A stretch of 64,000 nucleotides of DNA from Diphasiastrum complanatum (GCA_029204225.1 CM055101.1:6143246-6207245); one strand, 5' to 3'. Positions 1 to 10,816 are shown, numbered from the stretch's first letter. Numbers and translations: made by a program. The notes: a model not told the origin generated them from the sequence alone.

Positions 1-710
1 TTTCGAAGTACGAAGAAGCCAAAAGGAGAGAAGTGTGGCATTGAGACGAAAAAAAAAAAAATCTTCTTACAAGAGAAGGAATAGGATGGTGACTCACCAT
101 TTGCATGAGAATGACGAGCCATTAGAACAATTACATTCTCGACGCACATGTGAATGGATTTATGATACTCTCGAAAAGCAACGAAAAATGGTGAACACGT
201 AATAGAACAAGAGTGGGAATTTGCTCGCAATTGTTCATGGAAGGTAAGTAGTATTTTAATTTGAAAAGGGTGAATTTGTTTATTCTAGTTCTAAATCCTA
301 GACCCTAAAATGTTCAAGATATGTTGTGCTGAATGTTCAAGATATGTTGTGCCAGTACAAAAAATATAATGCCATGTGGGCATACAGATATCACTTACAT
401 GTTGAGGGCATTGACACCAAAAGACACACATTTGATTGTGCCATAATGGCAAACTTTCAAGAAGAGAGTCAATCTAGTGCAAATGACACAAACATCATTT
501 CAGTTCACCTAGACTATGTCGGCACACTTCAACATATTTATGAGGTCGACTATGGAAGTAATGGAAAATATTTCATCTTTGATGTGAAATGGTTCAAAGT
601 TAACTATCGTGGAAACAATGGTATGATTAGAAAGGATGTGTCCGGATTCATTGCAATCAACTCGACAAAAGTAATACCTATGAACTCATATGACACGTTT
701 ATGTTGCCAC
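1..710 (+). pseudogene. CACTA (En/Spm) transposon protein fragment with DUF4216
   Basis: A CACTA-type transposon protein relic. From about 344 to 710 one frame encodes the DUF4216 pattern: a YEVDYGSNGKYFIFDVKWF-like core followed by a hydrophilic stretch and a conserved NSYDTF region. The first 240 bases match, with frameshifts and an A tract, the segment between DUF4218 and DUF4216 in the inverted copy at 50627-51736. The frame is cut at 711, where an LTR begins. DUF4216 and DUF4218 accompany CACTA transposases in plants; their molecular role is not established. The upstream transposase is outside the window. Family assignment is from recognised motifs; the break at 711 is seen directly. Confidence 0.75.
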
Positions 711-1564
711 TATCAATTTTTTTTAATAAGGACAACTTTGATTGTACAAAACAATCATTAAGAGTTATTGATTGCTTAATGCAATGATCTATCAAATTCT
801 ATGAGTTAGATGTTGAGCTAGATGCATTACACTATAATCTTAGCAAGAGCAATGGATCAAATGATTAAAAAACATGAAGAGTGGCCTCACACATGTGGAG
901 GACACTGCCAGTATGGACTATAAACAGAGAGTAAAGTACTTAAGCATACAAAAGCATTCCACTCATCAAAACTCAAGACAAATGTGGAAATTACAAGAAA
1001 AACTAGAATTTGCAATGTCACATCAACTTCTCATTGATTTGGTTGATTTCTTTATAGATCAATTACATCCATGAGCTGTGTATTGTCCAAAAAGCCTTCA
1101 CACGTGTGATGAGTGCCTAGTCTTCTAGATCCACCAATAGGAGCCAAATATGGACATTACCCAAAGTTGACTTATCACACTACCTAGAAACCAAAAGCTA
1201 GTCTCCACAAAAATAGGGATATTCCCTATAAAATATGACCTACTGGAATATCTACATCTAAAAAAGTACATCCTTATCCACATGTGTGAATAGCATCTTG
1301 ACATGTGAGAGCATTTACTCATTCACATGGAAAAGCAAACTATTTACAAGGATATTGACCAAGATGACTTTTTCTTAGATTCTAGCCAAAAGTCAAGTTC
1401 ACACTTGTGTAGATCTATCTAAAATGAATCTAACTTTGTACAAGTACTTTTCCTACTTTCTTTCACACGTGGGAGCAGGCTCCATACATGTGAGATCTCA
1501 CTATGATCATAGATCTTAAGATTAATATAATACATTGGCCAAGTTGGAAGTGACAATTTCAACA
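711..1564 (-). repeat. 3' LTR of an old copia element (Copia-1)
   Basis: An 854-bp repeat matching 11691-12468 and, truncated and inverted, 50242-50626. It runs from TATCAATTTT (TGTCAATTTT in the other copies) to TTTCAACA. On the minus strand the interior next to it ends in the purine tract GAATTGAGGAG, as expected of a polypurine tract. It interrupts the CACTA frame at 710/711. It contains at least six CAYRTG or CACACGTGTG-like palindromes. The flanking interior at 1565-1870 is the non-coding 3' end of the same element. Confidence 0.75.
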
Positions 1565-1870
1565 CTCCTCAATTCTAACTTGGTAAATCTATGGTACTGC
1601 TATAAAAAACTTAAGGGTCTAATGTTAGCTTCTCAAGTGAATCCTTTGGCATGGATTTGATGTAAAACTAGCCAATGATATGTGTTGTAGTCACATTACC
1701 ACAACCATCATAGGATTTCTTTAATGGAAATCCATTGTCGATCTTCTTGAAGCACATTCTACCATCCTAGCTTTCAAGCATTTGATTCCTTCCAAGCTTG
1801 AAGAAGATACTTGACTTGCAAGCTCCTCCTCCTAGAATGTAGCTGGTTTTTCATGAAGGAAATCCGAGGC
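1565..1870 (-). mobile_element. Copia-1 interior, 3' non-coding remnant
   Basis: A non-coding stretch between the Copia-1 3' LTR and the nested Copia-2 insertion. It starts with the polypurine tract on the minus strand. The interior resumes at 8026, after Copia-2 and its duplicated TTCCA target site. No frame here resembles a retroelement protein; RNase H and most of reverse transcriptase are missing from this element. Confidence 0.6.
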
Positions 1871-1875
1871 TTCCA
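1871..1875. repeat. Target-site duplication (left), TTCCA
   Basis: Five-base direct repeat immediately left of the Copia-2 LTR; the identical TTCCA lies at 8021-8025. A perfect 5-bp duplication flanking TGT...ACA LTRs shows that the element inserted as a unit and its ends have not been rearranged. Confidence 0.9.
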
Positions 1876-2557
1876 TGTAAAAATTACAGCAAATAAGGAT
1901 CCTAAAACACTTGAAATGATGAGGAAAACAATAGATTATGATTTCATAAGATTAGCACAAGTTGAACCATCAAAATCCATCAAAAACCTATGCTTGAACC
2001 TCACTTAATGGCCCAAATCCTTGAAGAAGGCTTCACACGTGTGAAAGTACGGCCTCCCACAGTCTGAGTACTGTACACCAGACCTACATTCAATCCTATA
2101 ATCATTAGTAATCACAAGTACTCAAACAATTATGAACATAGAGAGCAATTGCACCATTATGAGAGAAAAAACATGAAATTGCTTGATTGATTTTGGTGAG
2201 ATATCATCACCTATATATACATGATCCATCACGATTTTGGGCAGGTATGAGTAGCCCTAAACCTATCCCTAATGCTAATTTTGGTGGATCTTTCATCCCT
2301 ACCAAGTTAGGGTTGGAATCTTGGAGATCCCTCAACAATGCAAAAATTACCAAAAATAGCTCCTATTTTTTCTCCCTTGTATCTAAGCATAATTTGGACT
2401 CATTCCAAAGGTTCTAACACTTAGGTCTACTTGAGAACATCCTTATGAATGGAATCCTATGCTATTTGGCACGTGTGACAAGCAACATCATGACCATCTA
2501 ACTATTTACAAGTCATATGACCAAAACTAGTCAAGCTAGAATTGTGAATTTTTAACA
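1876..2557 (-). repeat. Copia-2 3' LTR
   Basis: A 682-bp LTR, TGTAAAAATTAC to GAATTTTTAACA on the plus strand, bounded on the left by TSD TTCCA and on the right by the polypurine tract. It contains two CACGTGTG palindromes and the plus-strand string CACCTATATATAC. Nearly identical to 7340-8020. Confidence 0.92.
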
Positions 2558-2566
2558 CTCCTCCTT
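2558..2566 (-). other. Copia-2 polypurine tract
   Basis: Minus strand AAGGAGGAG directly abuts the 3' LTR. In LTR retrotransposons this purine run resists RNase H and primes plus-strand DNA synthesis; its position immediately inside the 3' LTR fits that role. Confidence 0.8.
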
Positions 2567-2571
2567 ACTAT

Positions 2572-4647
2572 CTAGCTTGGTTCAATCATTGCTTTACTAA
2601 TCACTCCAAGTGATGATCTGAACTTCATAAAAGGTGTCTTTTGAAGTGGTTTAGTAAGTAGATCAGCTACACATTCATTGCTTGGAACATGCTCCAAAGC
2701 AATCTCCTTGGCTTGCACCATTTCTCTCACAAAGTGATGGCATATCTCAATGTGCTTAGATCTTGCATGGAAGATTGGGTTAGATGCAAGGTGTTGGGCT
2801 GATATATTGTCATTGTAGATGATTGGTGCCTCCTCTGAATCCATGATCTTTAGTTCCACAAATAATCTCTTGATCCAAAGTACCTCCTTTGTAGTGGTTG
2901 TCAAAGCTTTGTACTCGGCCTCGGTTGAAGATAGAGATATAGTTTCTTGCTTTTTTGAAAGCCATGAAACCACACCTTCTCCTATGAAAGTTGAATAGGC
3001 ACTTGTTGATTTCCTATCCCTCTTGTCCCCTGCAAAATCTGAATCACTAAATGCATGAAGGTTAATCACATCTCCTCTATATAGAATCCCAAAATCCAAT
3101 GTACCCGAGATGTATCTTAGAATCCTCTTAGCCTTTTTCCAATGGATATTCAATGGCTTTTGCATGGATTGGCTCAACCTACATACACTAAAGCTAAGAT
3201 CTGGTCTAGTTATAGTGATCCACATTAAGGAACCTATAAGTTGCCTAAACAAAGTGATGTCCATGAAGGATCTTTCATCATCTTCATTTGGCACTTTTAC
3301 ATTTTGCTCCATTGGTGTGTCAACACTTTTGCATACTTCCATCTTAAACTTCTTCAAAAGACTTTGAGCATAGTTTACTTGACTTATAAAGATAAAATCA
3401 GACCCTCTAAGTACTTCTATGCCTAAGATGAAGTGAAGACACCCTAGATCTACCATCTTGAACTCTAAGGATAGATCTATCTTGATTTTTTCAATACCAT
3501 CAACACTATTTCCACTAATGATGATGTCACCTACATAAATGAGTAAAAGTACAATACCAACATCATCAAACTTAATGTAAAGAGTGAGATCATATTCACT
3601 TTGAACAAAAGAAAGTGAAATAAGATAGCAATGTAGTCTTGAATTCCAAGATCTCGAGGCTTGCTTCAAGCCATAGATGCTTCTTTGGAGATGGCATACT
3701 TTGTTCTCCATTCCATGCTTGATGAGCCCTTGTGGATTCTCCATATAGATATCTTCTTCCAAAAAACCATTCAAGAAAGAATTAGAGACATCCATTTGAC
3801 ATAGAATCCATCCACAATGTGATGCAAGTGCAATGATTAGTCTTATTGTGACCATCTTGGCCACGGGTGCAAAAGTTTCCTCATAGTCTGTTCCTCTCTC
3901 TTGAGCATAACCTTTTGCAACTAATCTTGCTTTATGTTTGTTAACACTCCCATTTGCATTCAACTTAAGCTTTAAGACCCACTTGCATCCTATTACATTC
4001 CTTTGAGGTCTCTCAACAAGCAACCAAGTTTCATTCTCAATCAAGGCATCATACTCATCCAACATAGCTTTATACCATTCTTTGGAGTTCAATGCATCTT
4101 CAACATTAGACGGTTCTTCAAAACTAGATAAAGCATAAGAATTGGATGAGATACCCTCAACTTGCTGTCCTTTGCCTTGATATGTGAGCCTTGATGGCTC
4201 CACTTTTGCCCTTGAAGATCTCCTTGGTGTGATAGGTGGGTTTGGTGCTTGCTCCTCCTCAAAACCAAGATCTTGCTCCTCGGCCATCTTCTTCTTGATT
4301 GTTGGAGCACTTGAGCCTTCTTCAAGCATATGCATATGATGTTCATCAAAGATGACATCCCTTGAAACAACAAATTTGTTCAAGGATGGGAGATAGACTT
4401 TGTAGCCCTTGCTTGAGCTTGCATATCCAAGCATGATCTCTCTTGTGGAAGATGGATCCTCCTTGGTTCTTGTTTCCAATGGCACATGCACATAACATAT
4501 ACACCCAAAAACTTTCAAGTGATTAAGATTGGGTTTCTTTCCATACAACATCTCATAAGGAGTTTTGCCTTCAATTGCTTTGCAAGACACCCTATTCATC
4601 AAGTAGTTTGCACATACAAGAGACTCACCCCAAAAGGATTTGGGCAA
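2572..4647 (-). CDS. Copia-2 pol, C-terminal part: integrase end, reverse transcriptase, RNase H
   Basis: A 691-codon frame continuing in the same frame after a TGA at 4648-4650. It begins at the end of the integrase core (PKSFWGES, then YEMLYGKKPNLNHLKVFGC), passes a linker with the RRSSRAK motif, enters copia RT (WLLVERPQRNVIGCKWVLKLK, KARLVAKGYAQERGTDYEE, SIYGLKQASRSWN) and ends with RNase H (SSTEAEYKAL, HIEICHHFVRE, LTKPL). The RT catalytic box, normally YVDD, reads YVGD, so one metal-binding aspartate is missing and polymerase activity should be abolished. Length and domain order otherwise match full plant copia polyproteins. The TTG at 4647 is only the first codon after the stop, not a likely start. 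Confidence 0.92.
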   Translation of the reverse strand: MPKSFWGESLVCANYLMNRVSCKAIEGKTPYEMLYGKKPNLNHLKVFGCICYVHVPLETRTKEDPSSTREIMLGYASSSKGYKVYLPSLNKFVVSRDVIFDEHHMHMLEEGSSAPTIKKKMAEEQDLGFEEEQAPNPPITPRRSSRAKVEPSRLTYQGKGQQVEGISSNSYALSSFEEPSNVEDALNSKEWYKAMLDEYDALIENETWLLVERPQRNVIGCKWVLKLKLNANGSVNKHKARLVAKGYAQERGTDYEETFAPVAKMVTIRLIIALASHCGWILCQMDVSNSFLNGFLEEDIYMENPQGLIKHGMENKVCHLQRSIYGLKQASRSWNSRLHCYLISLSFVQSEYDLTLYIKFDDVGIVLLLIYVGDIIISGNSVDGIEKIKIDLSLEFKMVDLGCLHFILGIEVLRGSDFIFISQVNYAQSLLKKFKMEVCKSVDTPMEQNVKVPNEDDERSFMDITLFRQLIGSLMWITITRPDLSFSVCRLSQSMQKPLNIHWKKAKRILRYISGTLDFGILYRGDVINLHAFSDSDFAGDKRDRKSTSAYSTFIGEGVVSWLSKKQETISLSSTEAEYKALTTTTKEVLWIKRLFVELKIMDSEEAPIIYNDNISAQHLASNPIFHARSKHIEICHHFVREMVQAKEIALEHVPSNECVADLLTKPLQKTPFMKFRSSLGVISKAMIEPS

Positions 4648-6528
4648 TCAAGCATCTAATCTTAAATCCTTAGAACATTCACATAATGTTCTATTCCTTC
4701 TTTCAGCAACTCCATTTTGTTGAGGAGTGTAAGGACAAGAAGTCTCTTTCTTGATCCCTTCCTCCTCACAAAAGGCCTTGAACTCATTGGAGATGAATTC
4801 TCCACCATTGTCACTTCTAAGAATCTTGATGCTATGATTATGATGCTTTTCCACAAACAACTTGAACTTTACAAAAGTATCAAATACTTGAGACTTGAAG
4901 GAAAGTAAGAACACCCAACAATATCTTGAGTAGTCATCAATGAAGGTTAAAAACATGGATGAACCTCCATTAGATTTGGTGCTAGCAATGTGCACATCCG
5001 AGTGTATGAGTTCAAGAGGATGAGATGACTTTGTGATGGAGTTAGGAAACACCTTCTTATGTGCCTTGGATAAGGCACAAGCTTCAAAAACCTTGTCTTC
5101 CTTCCCAATAGACCTTGGTAGGCCTAAAGCATACTCCTCCTTGATCATAGCCTCCATGGAACCCGAGTTGACATGTCCAAGTCTTTTGTGCCATAAAGTA
5201 AAGGTAGATATCTTGCTCTTCTCGGCCAACATGACAACATTAGTATTCACAAATGCATCCAGCTTATAAAGTTTGCCAAGTCTAGTGCCCTTAGCCACTA
5301 TCTTACCCTTCTTCTTGATGAAACATTCATTTGAAGCAAAGTCAACATTGAAACCATTGTCTACCATTTGGCCAACACTTAGTAGATTCTTTGTTATTGT
5401 AGGAATGTACAAAACACCTTCTATGTTGATCTTTTTGGAAGATCCTAAGCAAAGGGGAATGCTACCAACTCCTTCAATCTTACAAGCTTCATCATTTGCT
5501 GTATAGATAGACTTTATAGGTCCATCATAAGATAAGAGAGAAGAGAAAAACTCCCTTTTACTAGTCATGTGTGAACTAGCACCCGAGTCAATCCACCAAG
5601 GATCTTCTCCTTTGAAGCTTGTTGAAGAAAATATGGACATCATGAGAGAGTCCTCATGTGAACTCTCCTCCTCCTCCTCTTTGCTCATGTTGGCTTGGCT
5701 TTGATCTTGCTTCCTCTTGAAGCATTCCGAGGCATAATGCCCCATCTTGCTACAATAGTAGCACTTCACCTTTGATTTGTCCTTCTTGACTTTGGTGGTT
5801 GATGGAGATGCCTTTGGGGGTCCTTCTTGATCCTCAAGCTTTGTAGACTTCTTGAATGTTGATCCTTTGCCTTTGGACTTGCCTTTGCCTTTGGTGAAGA
5901 GAGCTTGGTCATCTCCACCTTGGATGGAAAGCCTATCCATCCTCTCTTGCATTTGGCTCCTTCTTGATTCCTCGGCCATGAGTGTGCCTTGGAGTTCTTC
6001 AAGTATGAGTAGCTTACCCATAATTGCATATCCCTGAACCAAATTGTCAAATTCAAAGCTTAGTCCATTCAATATGAGTTGAACAAGCTCTTCATCCTTG
6101 ATAGGGTCACCTATAAAGGCTAGCTCTTTGTTCAATTCCTTTACTCTTAGGACAAAAGTATGTGCACTCTCTCCTTTCTTTTGATAGCTTCTATAGATTT
6201 GATTCTTCAAAGATAACATTCTAGTTTGGTTCTTGGATTCATAGACCTTTTGCAAAGTCTCCCAAGCATCTTGAGCTGAAGTGCAATCTCCTACCTCTCT
6301 TAAGAGTTCATTTGCAACATTCATTTTTATGTAATGTAGTGCAACATTGCACCTCTTGATGTATTTGGCTTTTTCTTGAGGATGAATAGGTTCACCCTCC
6401 TTACCATTTACAATTTCCATCAGATCTTGCATGATCATGATAGATTCCATTCTAACTTTCCATATGGAATAGTTAGTTTTGTTGAGCCTTTCATTAGTAT
6501 CCAAAAGATATGCATTTATAGATGCCAT
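4648..6528 (-). CDS. Copia-2 gag-protease-integrase
   Basis: A 626-codon frame. Residues about 15-200 are a copia UBN2-type gag (NYSIWKVRMES, AWETLQKVYESK, SAHTFVLRVKELNKELA). A CCHC zinc knuckle (CYYCSKMGHYASEC) lies near residue 255, the aspartic protease site WWIDSGASSHMT near 312, and GAG-pre-integrase (LWHKRLGHVNS) near 445. The integrase core follows with HSDVH, FIDDYSRYCWVFLL, RSDNGGEF and YTPQQNGVAERRNR. The HHCC zinc finger reads VFEAC where CxxC is expected, so one cysteine is lost. The frame ends at TGA 4648-4650 inside integrase and continues in frame beyond it. The ATG at 6528 fits the family start (MASINAYLLDTNERL). Confidence 0.93.
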   Translation of the reverse strand: MASINAYLLDTNERLNKTNYSIWKVRMESIMIMQDLMEIVNGKEGEPIHPQEKAKYIKRCNVALHYIKMNVANELLREVGDCTSAQDAWETLQKVYESKNQTRMLSLKNQIYRSYQKKGESAHTFVLRVKELNKELAFIGDPIKDEELVQLILNGLSFEFDNLVQGYAIMGKLLILEELQGTLMAEESRRSQMQERMDRLSIQGGDDQALFTKGKGKSKGKGSTFKKSTKLEDQEGPPKASPSTTKVKKDKSKVKCYYCSKMGHYASECFKRKQDQSQANMSKEEEEESSHEDSLMMSIFSSTSFKGEDPWWIDSGASSHMTSKREFFSSLLSYDGPIKSIYTANDEACKIEGVGSIPLCLGSSKKINIEGVLYIPTITKNLLSVGQMVDNGFNVDFASNECFIKKKGKIVAKGTRLGKLYKLDAFVNTNVVMLAEKSKISTFTLWHKRLGHVNSGSMEAMIKEEYALGLPRSIGKEDKVFEACALSKAHKKVFPNSITKSSHPLELIHSDVHIASTKSNGGSSMFLTFIDDYSRYCWVFLLSFKSQVFDTFVKFKLFVEKHHNHSIKILRSDNGGEFISNEFKAFCEEEGIKKETSCPYTPQQNGVAERRNRTLCECSKDLRLDA

Positions 6529-7327
6529 CTAGTCTCCTAATCAAGGACTTGACACAAATGAAGGTTACTTCTATTGATTTGATTGAAGGTCTACCTTATC
6601 CCACTTCTTAGGGACCTGAAAAGATCATTAATAGACTTCCTATAAAGATCTAAGAATGATCTCTAACAAAATCAAATCATAGAATACTAGAAACAATGCA
6701 CTTGCTTGATTGAAGTAGACAATACTAGTAGAATTGCCCCTCTTTCTATAAAGAACATTAAAGCTTCCAAATGATCTGATCAAGAGTGAATTTCAGCAAC
6801 CTAATATACTTCCAAAATCACTTGTAAAAGATCTAAATGGAACTTAATGAGGATGCAACACAATCTACTATCCAATCACAAGCAAAAAATGATCAAAATT
6901 GATGAAAAATTGATCTAATTTGGTGCATAAGTCAAGCAATGGTTGGACTGAACCTAAATCACTTTAGGAGGTGTCTACTACACCTTAGAACAGCCTTGAA
7001 GAGTGCCCAAAACTCTGATCTTCCCTCTTCTTGAATGCTAGAAAGCCTCCTCTATGAAATCACCTCCAAAACTCGCTTAGAAATCAATGCTTGGAGCAAG
7101 CAAAACTTGCTATCTTGGTAATGTGAATTGAATTCAACTTTGCCTCTGGTTTTAGACACCTAAACACCTGCAAATGAAGTCACACAACACCAATCTCCAA
7201 TGTATTTGACTCACTTTGAGTTCTAGAATCAATACTAGATGCTAAGATCCAATCTACACAAGATTCAGATCAAAAATTGTGATAAAATTGAATGCAAACC
7301 AAGGATTTAGCTCATTTCAGCCTTTAG
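6529..7327 (-). other. Copia-2 5' untranslated leader
   Basis: About 800 bases between the primer site and the gag start without a credible frame. It corresponds to the RNA leader that would carry packaging and dimerisation signals in an active element; no specific motif is identifiable here. Confidence 0.7.
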
Positions 7328-7339
7328 GCTCTGATACCA
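7328..7339 (-). other. Copia-2 primer-binding site (initiator-Met tRNA)
   Basis: The minus strand reads TGGTATCAGAGC, the complement of the 3' end of plant initiator methionine tRNA and the standard copia primer site. It directly abuts the 5' LTR at 7340. Confidence 0.93.
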
Positions 7340-8020
7340 TGTAAAAATTACAGAAAATAAGATCCTAAAACACTTGAAATGATGAGGAAAATAGTAGATT
7401 ATGATTTCATAAGATTAGCACAAGTTGAACCATCAAAATCCATCAAAAACTTATGCTTGAACCTCACTAAATGGCCCAAATCCTTGAAGAAGGCTTCACA
7501 CGTGTGAAAGTAAGGCCTCCCACAGTCTGAGTACTGTACACCAGACCTACATTCAATCCTATAATCATTAGTAATCACAAGTACTCAAACAATTATGAAC
7601 ATAGAGAGCAATTGCACCATTATGAGAGAAAAAACATGAAATTGCTTGATTGATTTTGGTGAGATATCATCACCTATATATACATGATCCATCACGATTT
7701 TGGGCAGGTATGAGTAGCCCTAAACCTATCCCTAATGCTAATTTTGGTGAATCTTTCATCCCTACCAAGTTAGGGTTGGAATCTTGGAGATCCCTCAACA
7801 ATGCAAAAATTACCAAAAATAGCTCCTATTTTTTCTCCCTTGTATCTAAGCATAATTTGGACTCATTCCAAAGGTTCTAACACTTAGGTCTACTTGAGAA
7901 CATCCTTATGAATGGAATCCTATGCTATTTGGCACGTGTGACAAGCCACATCATGACCATCTAACTATTTACAAGTCATATGACCAAAACTAGTCAAGCT
8001 AGAATTGTGAATTTTTAACA
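7340..8020 (-). repeat. Copia-2 5' LTR
   Basis: A 681-bp LTR with TGT...ACA ends, about 98.8% identical to 1876-2557 by eye. It is the promoter-bearing LTR for the minus-strand element. TSD TTCCA follows at 8021-8025. Confidence 0.92.
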
Positions 8021-8025
8021 TTCCA

Positions 8026-9661
8026 TGCCTCATAATGGCTATGAAAACCAAGACCTTGAGATAGACACATGTGTACATTGCCAAGATTTTGCATACTAGT
8101 TTGACTAGTCCACAAAGCAAAAACTTTTTGCATGATTGTCTTAATCTTGTAATCAAAAGCAATCTTGAATTCATTGAGGCTACTTAATTGCTTATGGATA
8201 CAAGTGTCCTTTGAGGATGATTAGGCATGATCTCATAAGAAGTTTACACATTCCCTCAACAAATGAGAAAACATAACTATTGACAATGTGAATGAACAAA
8301 TCAGTCTTGCTCTTATTATATTCAAGAGCATACATTTGATAAGATAACAAATTGCTTTCTAATTTATTTAAGATCAACTTCAAACTATTGAGAATACTAG
8401 ATATGTCATCAAAAAAGTCTTCATGCTCCTCGAGTATTACTTCATTACAACCTTGAGATGCAAAGATCTCATCAAAGCAAAGTGTCTTATCAAAGATCAT
8501 ATCAAAAGCAATCATAGATGTATAGAAGTGTGTACCACCTGAAATTTGCTTCTGTTCCTCATGAAATGTGAGCCTCATTGACTCGACCTTGTCCTTTGAG
8601 AATCTCCATGGAAGCTCTATTAAGAAGACTCCTCCTCAAGCTTTAGCCAATCTTTATCACCTTGGATTGTAGGTAGATATGGAGATCCTACCATCATCCT
8701 CTTGATTGAGATTAGATTCTCCTCATTCCTTATTTGCAGAAGAATGTAAACAAAGCAAATGGATTTGAATATCCCACAATCAACTTTTGATAAGAGATAC
8801 ATCCTAGCATCACCATATGATACAAGAGACAAGAGATGTGCATTTGAATGAATGATTTCCTCCTTTGCCATAATCTCCTTTTTAATGAAAACATTAGCAT
8901 CTAATTTAAACAATCTTCCTTGCTTAAATCATCATGCTATGCATACATCATTCTTCAATATGGAACAAACTCCATGCTTGAAGTGAACATCTAATCCATT
9001 ATCCACTAGTTGTCCAACACTTAGTAAATTCCTAGTGATTGATTGAACATAAAGCACATTTTTAGATCTATCCTTTTAGTAGATCCAAGACATAAGAAAA
9101 TGGTACCAATACCATCTATTCTACATTCTTGATTACTTGATGTAAAGATAAACTTTCTAGCATCACTATAAGAGTGTAGAGTTGAGTAAGAATCCCTTTG
9201 AAATGTCATGTGGGAGCCTACCCCAATATCAATCCACCATGCCTCACTAGAATCTCTCTTTCTTGTTGATGTGGATGTAGATGCCATCAAAGATGAGATT
9301 TTCTCATCTTCCTCCTCTTCATGTGCAAGGTTCCCTTGTTGGCTCTCTTCTTGTGCCCTTTGCTTCTTGTAGCATTCAGATGCTATATGCCCCTTTTTCC
9401 CACAAAAGAAGCATTTGAGTTTGTATTTGTCTCTCTTCAATGAACCTGATGCTTGATCCTCCACCTTGGCCTCCTTGCCTTGGATCTTCATGGATGCATT
9501 GGTCTTCTTATTTCCTTTTAATGAGAAGTTGGCCTTCTCATCTCCATCTTGTAAAGATAAGGAACTCATCCTAGTCTTTACGTGTAGAACTCTACTTTCC
9601 TCAGCCACAAGCACACTATGTAGCTTGTGAATAGAAGGTAGGCTCTCTTGAATGGCAAAAC
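8026..9661 (-). pseudogene. Copia-1 gag-protease and pol remnants
   Basis: Decayed coding interior of the old copia. 9021-9614 carries the end of gag, a zinc knuckle (CFFCGKKGHIASEC) and the protease site reading WWIDIGVGSHMT, in which the S of D-S-G is replaced by I. 8620-8913 starts with KLDANVF, a match to the GAG-pre-integrase border of Copia-2, then jumps to the linker preceding RT. 8192-8578 continues into the linker motif SMRLTFHEEQKQ and then loses similarity. Most of integrase, all catalytic RT and RNase H are absent, so a large internal deletion preceded or followed the nested insertions. Confidence 0.75.
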
Positions 9662-10816
9662 TGTTGACTGATTCTGACGAATCCCCAAGATACTCGGACA
9701 GAGCAACTCAAGAGCACCTCTCACCTTAGACCGAGGAGGTCTCTAAGAAGACGAGACTAATGAAGACTAAGAGCCGAGTATGAGAGCCGAGAAATACTAG
9801 CTAGGAAAGACAAGTAAGAACTGTGTAATCCTCATGGTGAATCCTGGAAGATGGAATGACCATGTAGGAACTAGTATTTCTTAGCAAATGCAATAAATGC
9901 AAGTAGACCGACCCCTCTTAAAGAAAGTAGAGTGAGCCACCTTTTGATGGTGACCTCTGAGGAGCAATATTCCACTTGTAATTTGTGAAATGTGGAAATT
10001 CCACTAGGATGCCACTTAAGGAGCTCTCTTGCTTATTTAAGAGACTCCCTCTTTGTGAAGAGGAGCTTTTTGCATTATATCTACTCCATGCTTAATAAGA
10101 AGATTTCCCATGAGTTTGATGCTACACTAAGTTCCTTGATCATGATGGTTTTCTTGAGTGATGCCCCTATGATCATGCCCTTCCATTCAAATTGTGTGTG
10201 ATTTAGAGTGGATTGTTTTCTTGCTTTCCTAGTTGTGGATTAGATTTCATGTTTTCTTGTGGATTAATGTAGGAGCCAGCATTCAAGTAAACTAAATAGG
10301 CTAGAAATGTGGCATAAATCTTGCATATTCTCTAACATTCTAGTTCTTGATGTTCTTGGGATGTCCAAGAATCAAAAGGCTGGTTAGTTTCTTGATTCTT
10401 GGACTTCTAACATGCTGTAGATTAGTTTTTGTTTCTTGTTTTGTCAATTTATGCAAGTAAGGTAGTGTAGGATCTGATTTTAGTCCATTTTGCAATGATC
10501 CATTTTAGCATTCTATTTTTAAGTGCCATAGTAATGCCCAATCATGTTTCAAGAAGAGCTGTTTTTGGGCATTCTTGGTGTGCTTGCATGGTAGAATGAT
10601 TGCAAGTGATTTCAAGAGTGTTCAAAAACTAAGTATCCGTGACAGGTTGAACCATACTACAACCCCGAGAATCTGCATCTACTGCCTGATCTGGGCATTG
10701 AACCAAATAGACATGATCAAGAACATGCCCAGCTAACAACCAGAATGGAGGTAGCATAAGCTATAATAAGAAGCAAACAAGCAGAACTAGTAGACAGACA
10801 ATAGAGCCAGTCAACA
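9662..10816. repeat. Solo LTR inserted in Copia-1 gag
   Basis: A 1155-bp block with palindromic ends TGTTGACTG...CCAGTCAACA, inserted between two halves of the Copia-1 gag frame (VQNF | AIQ). It is flanked by AAAAC (9657-9661) and AAAAT (10817-10821), a 5-bp duplication with one mismatch. No protein-coding similarity inside and no second copy in the window. The simplest reading is a solo LTR left by recombination between two LTRs of an unrelated element; orientation is not determined. Confidence 0.75.

Larger units (their letters stand above)
1876..8020 (-). mobile_element. Nearly intact Ty1-copia retrotransposon (Copia-2)
   Basis: A structurally complete copia element of 6145 bp on the minus strand, inserted into Copia-1. 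From right to left: 5' LTR (7340-8020), initiator-Met tRNA primer site (7328-7339), untranslated leader, gag-protease-integrase frame (6528-4648), integrase end-RT-RNase H frame (4647-2572), polypurine tract (2558-2566), 3' LTR (1876-2557). The 682- and 681-bp LTRs differ by about eight substitutions and one gap (about 1.2%), so the insertion is recent relative to its surroundings. An in-frame TGA, a YVGD active site in RT and a lost zinc-ligand cysteine in integrase make it unlikely to move on its own. Confidence 0.93.

Noticed and set aside
326-787. DUF4216 frame extended to 787
   Set aside because: The last 25 codons translate LTR sequence beginning at 711; the homologous copy confirms the domain stops there.
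1097-1110. CACACGTGTG palindrome as a transposon terminus
   Set aside because: It recurs many times inside LTRs without flanking duplications; better viewed as E-box-like motifs.
2187-2417. 76-codon frame present in both Copia-2 LTRs
   Set aside because: Identical occurrence in each LTR reflects LTR duplication, not a gene.
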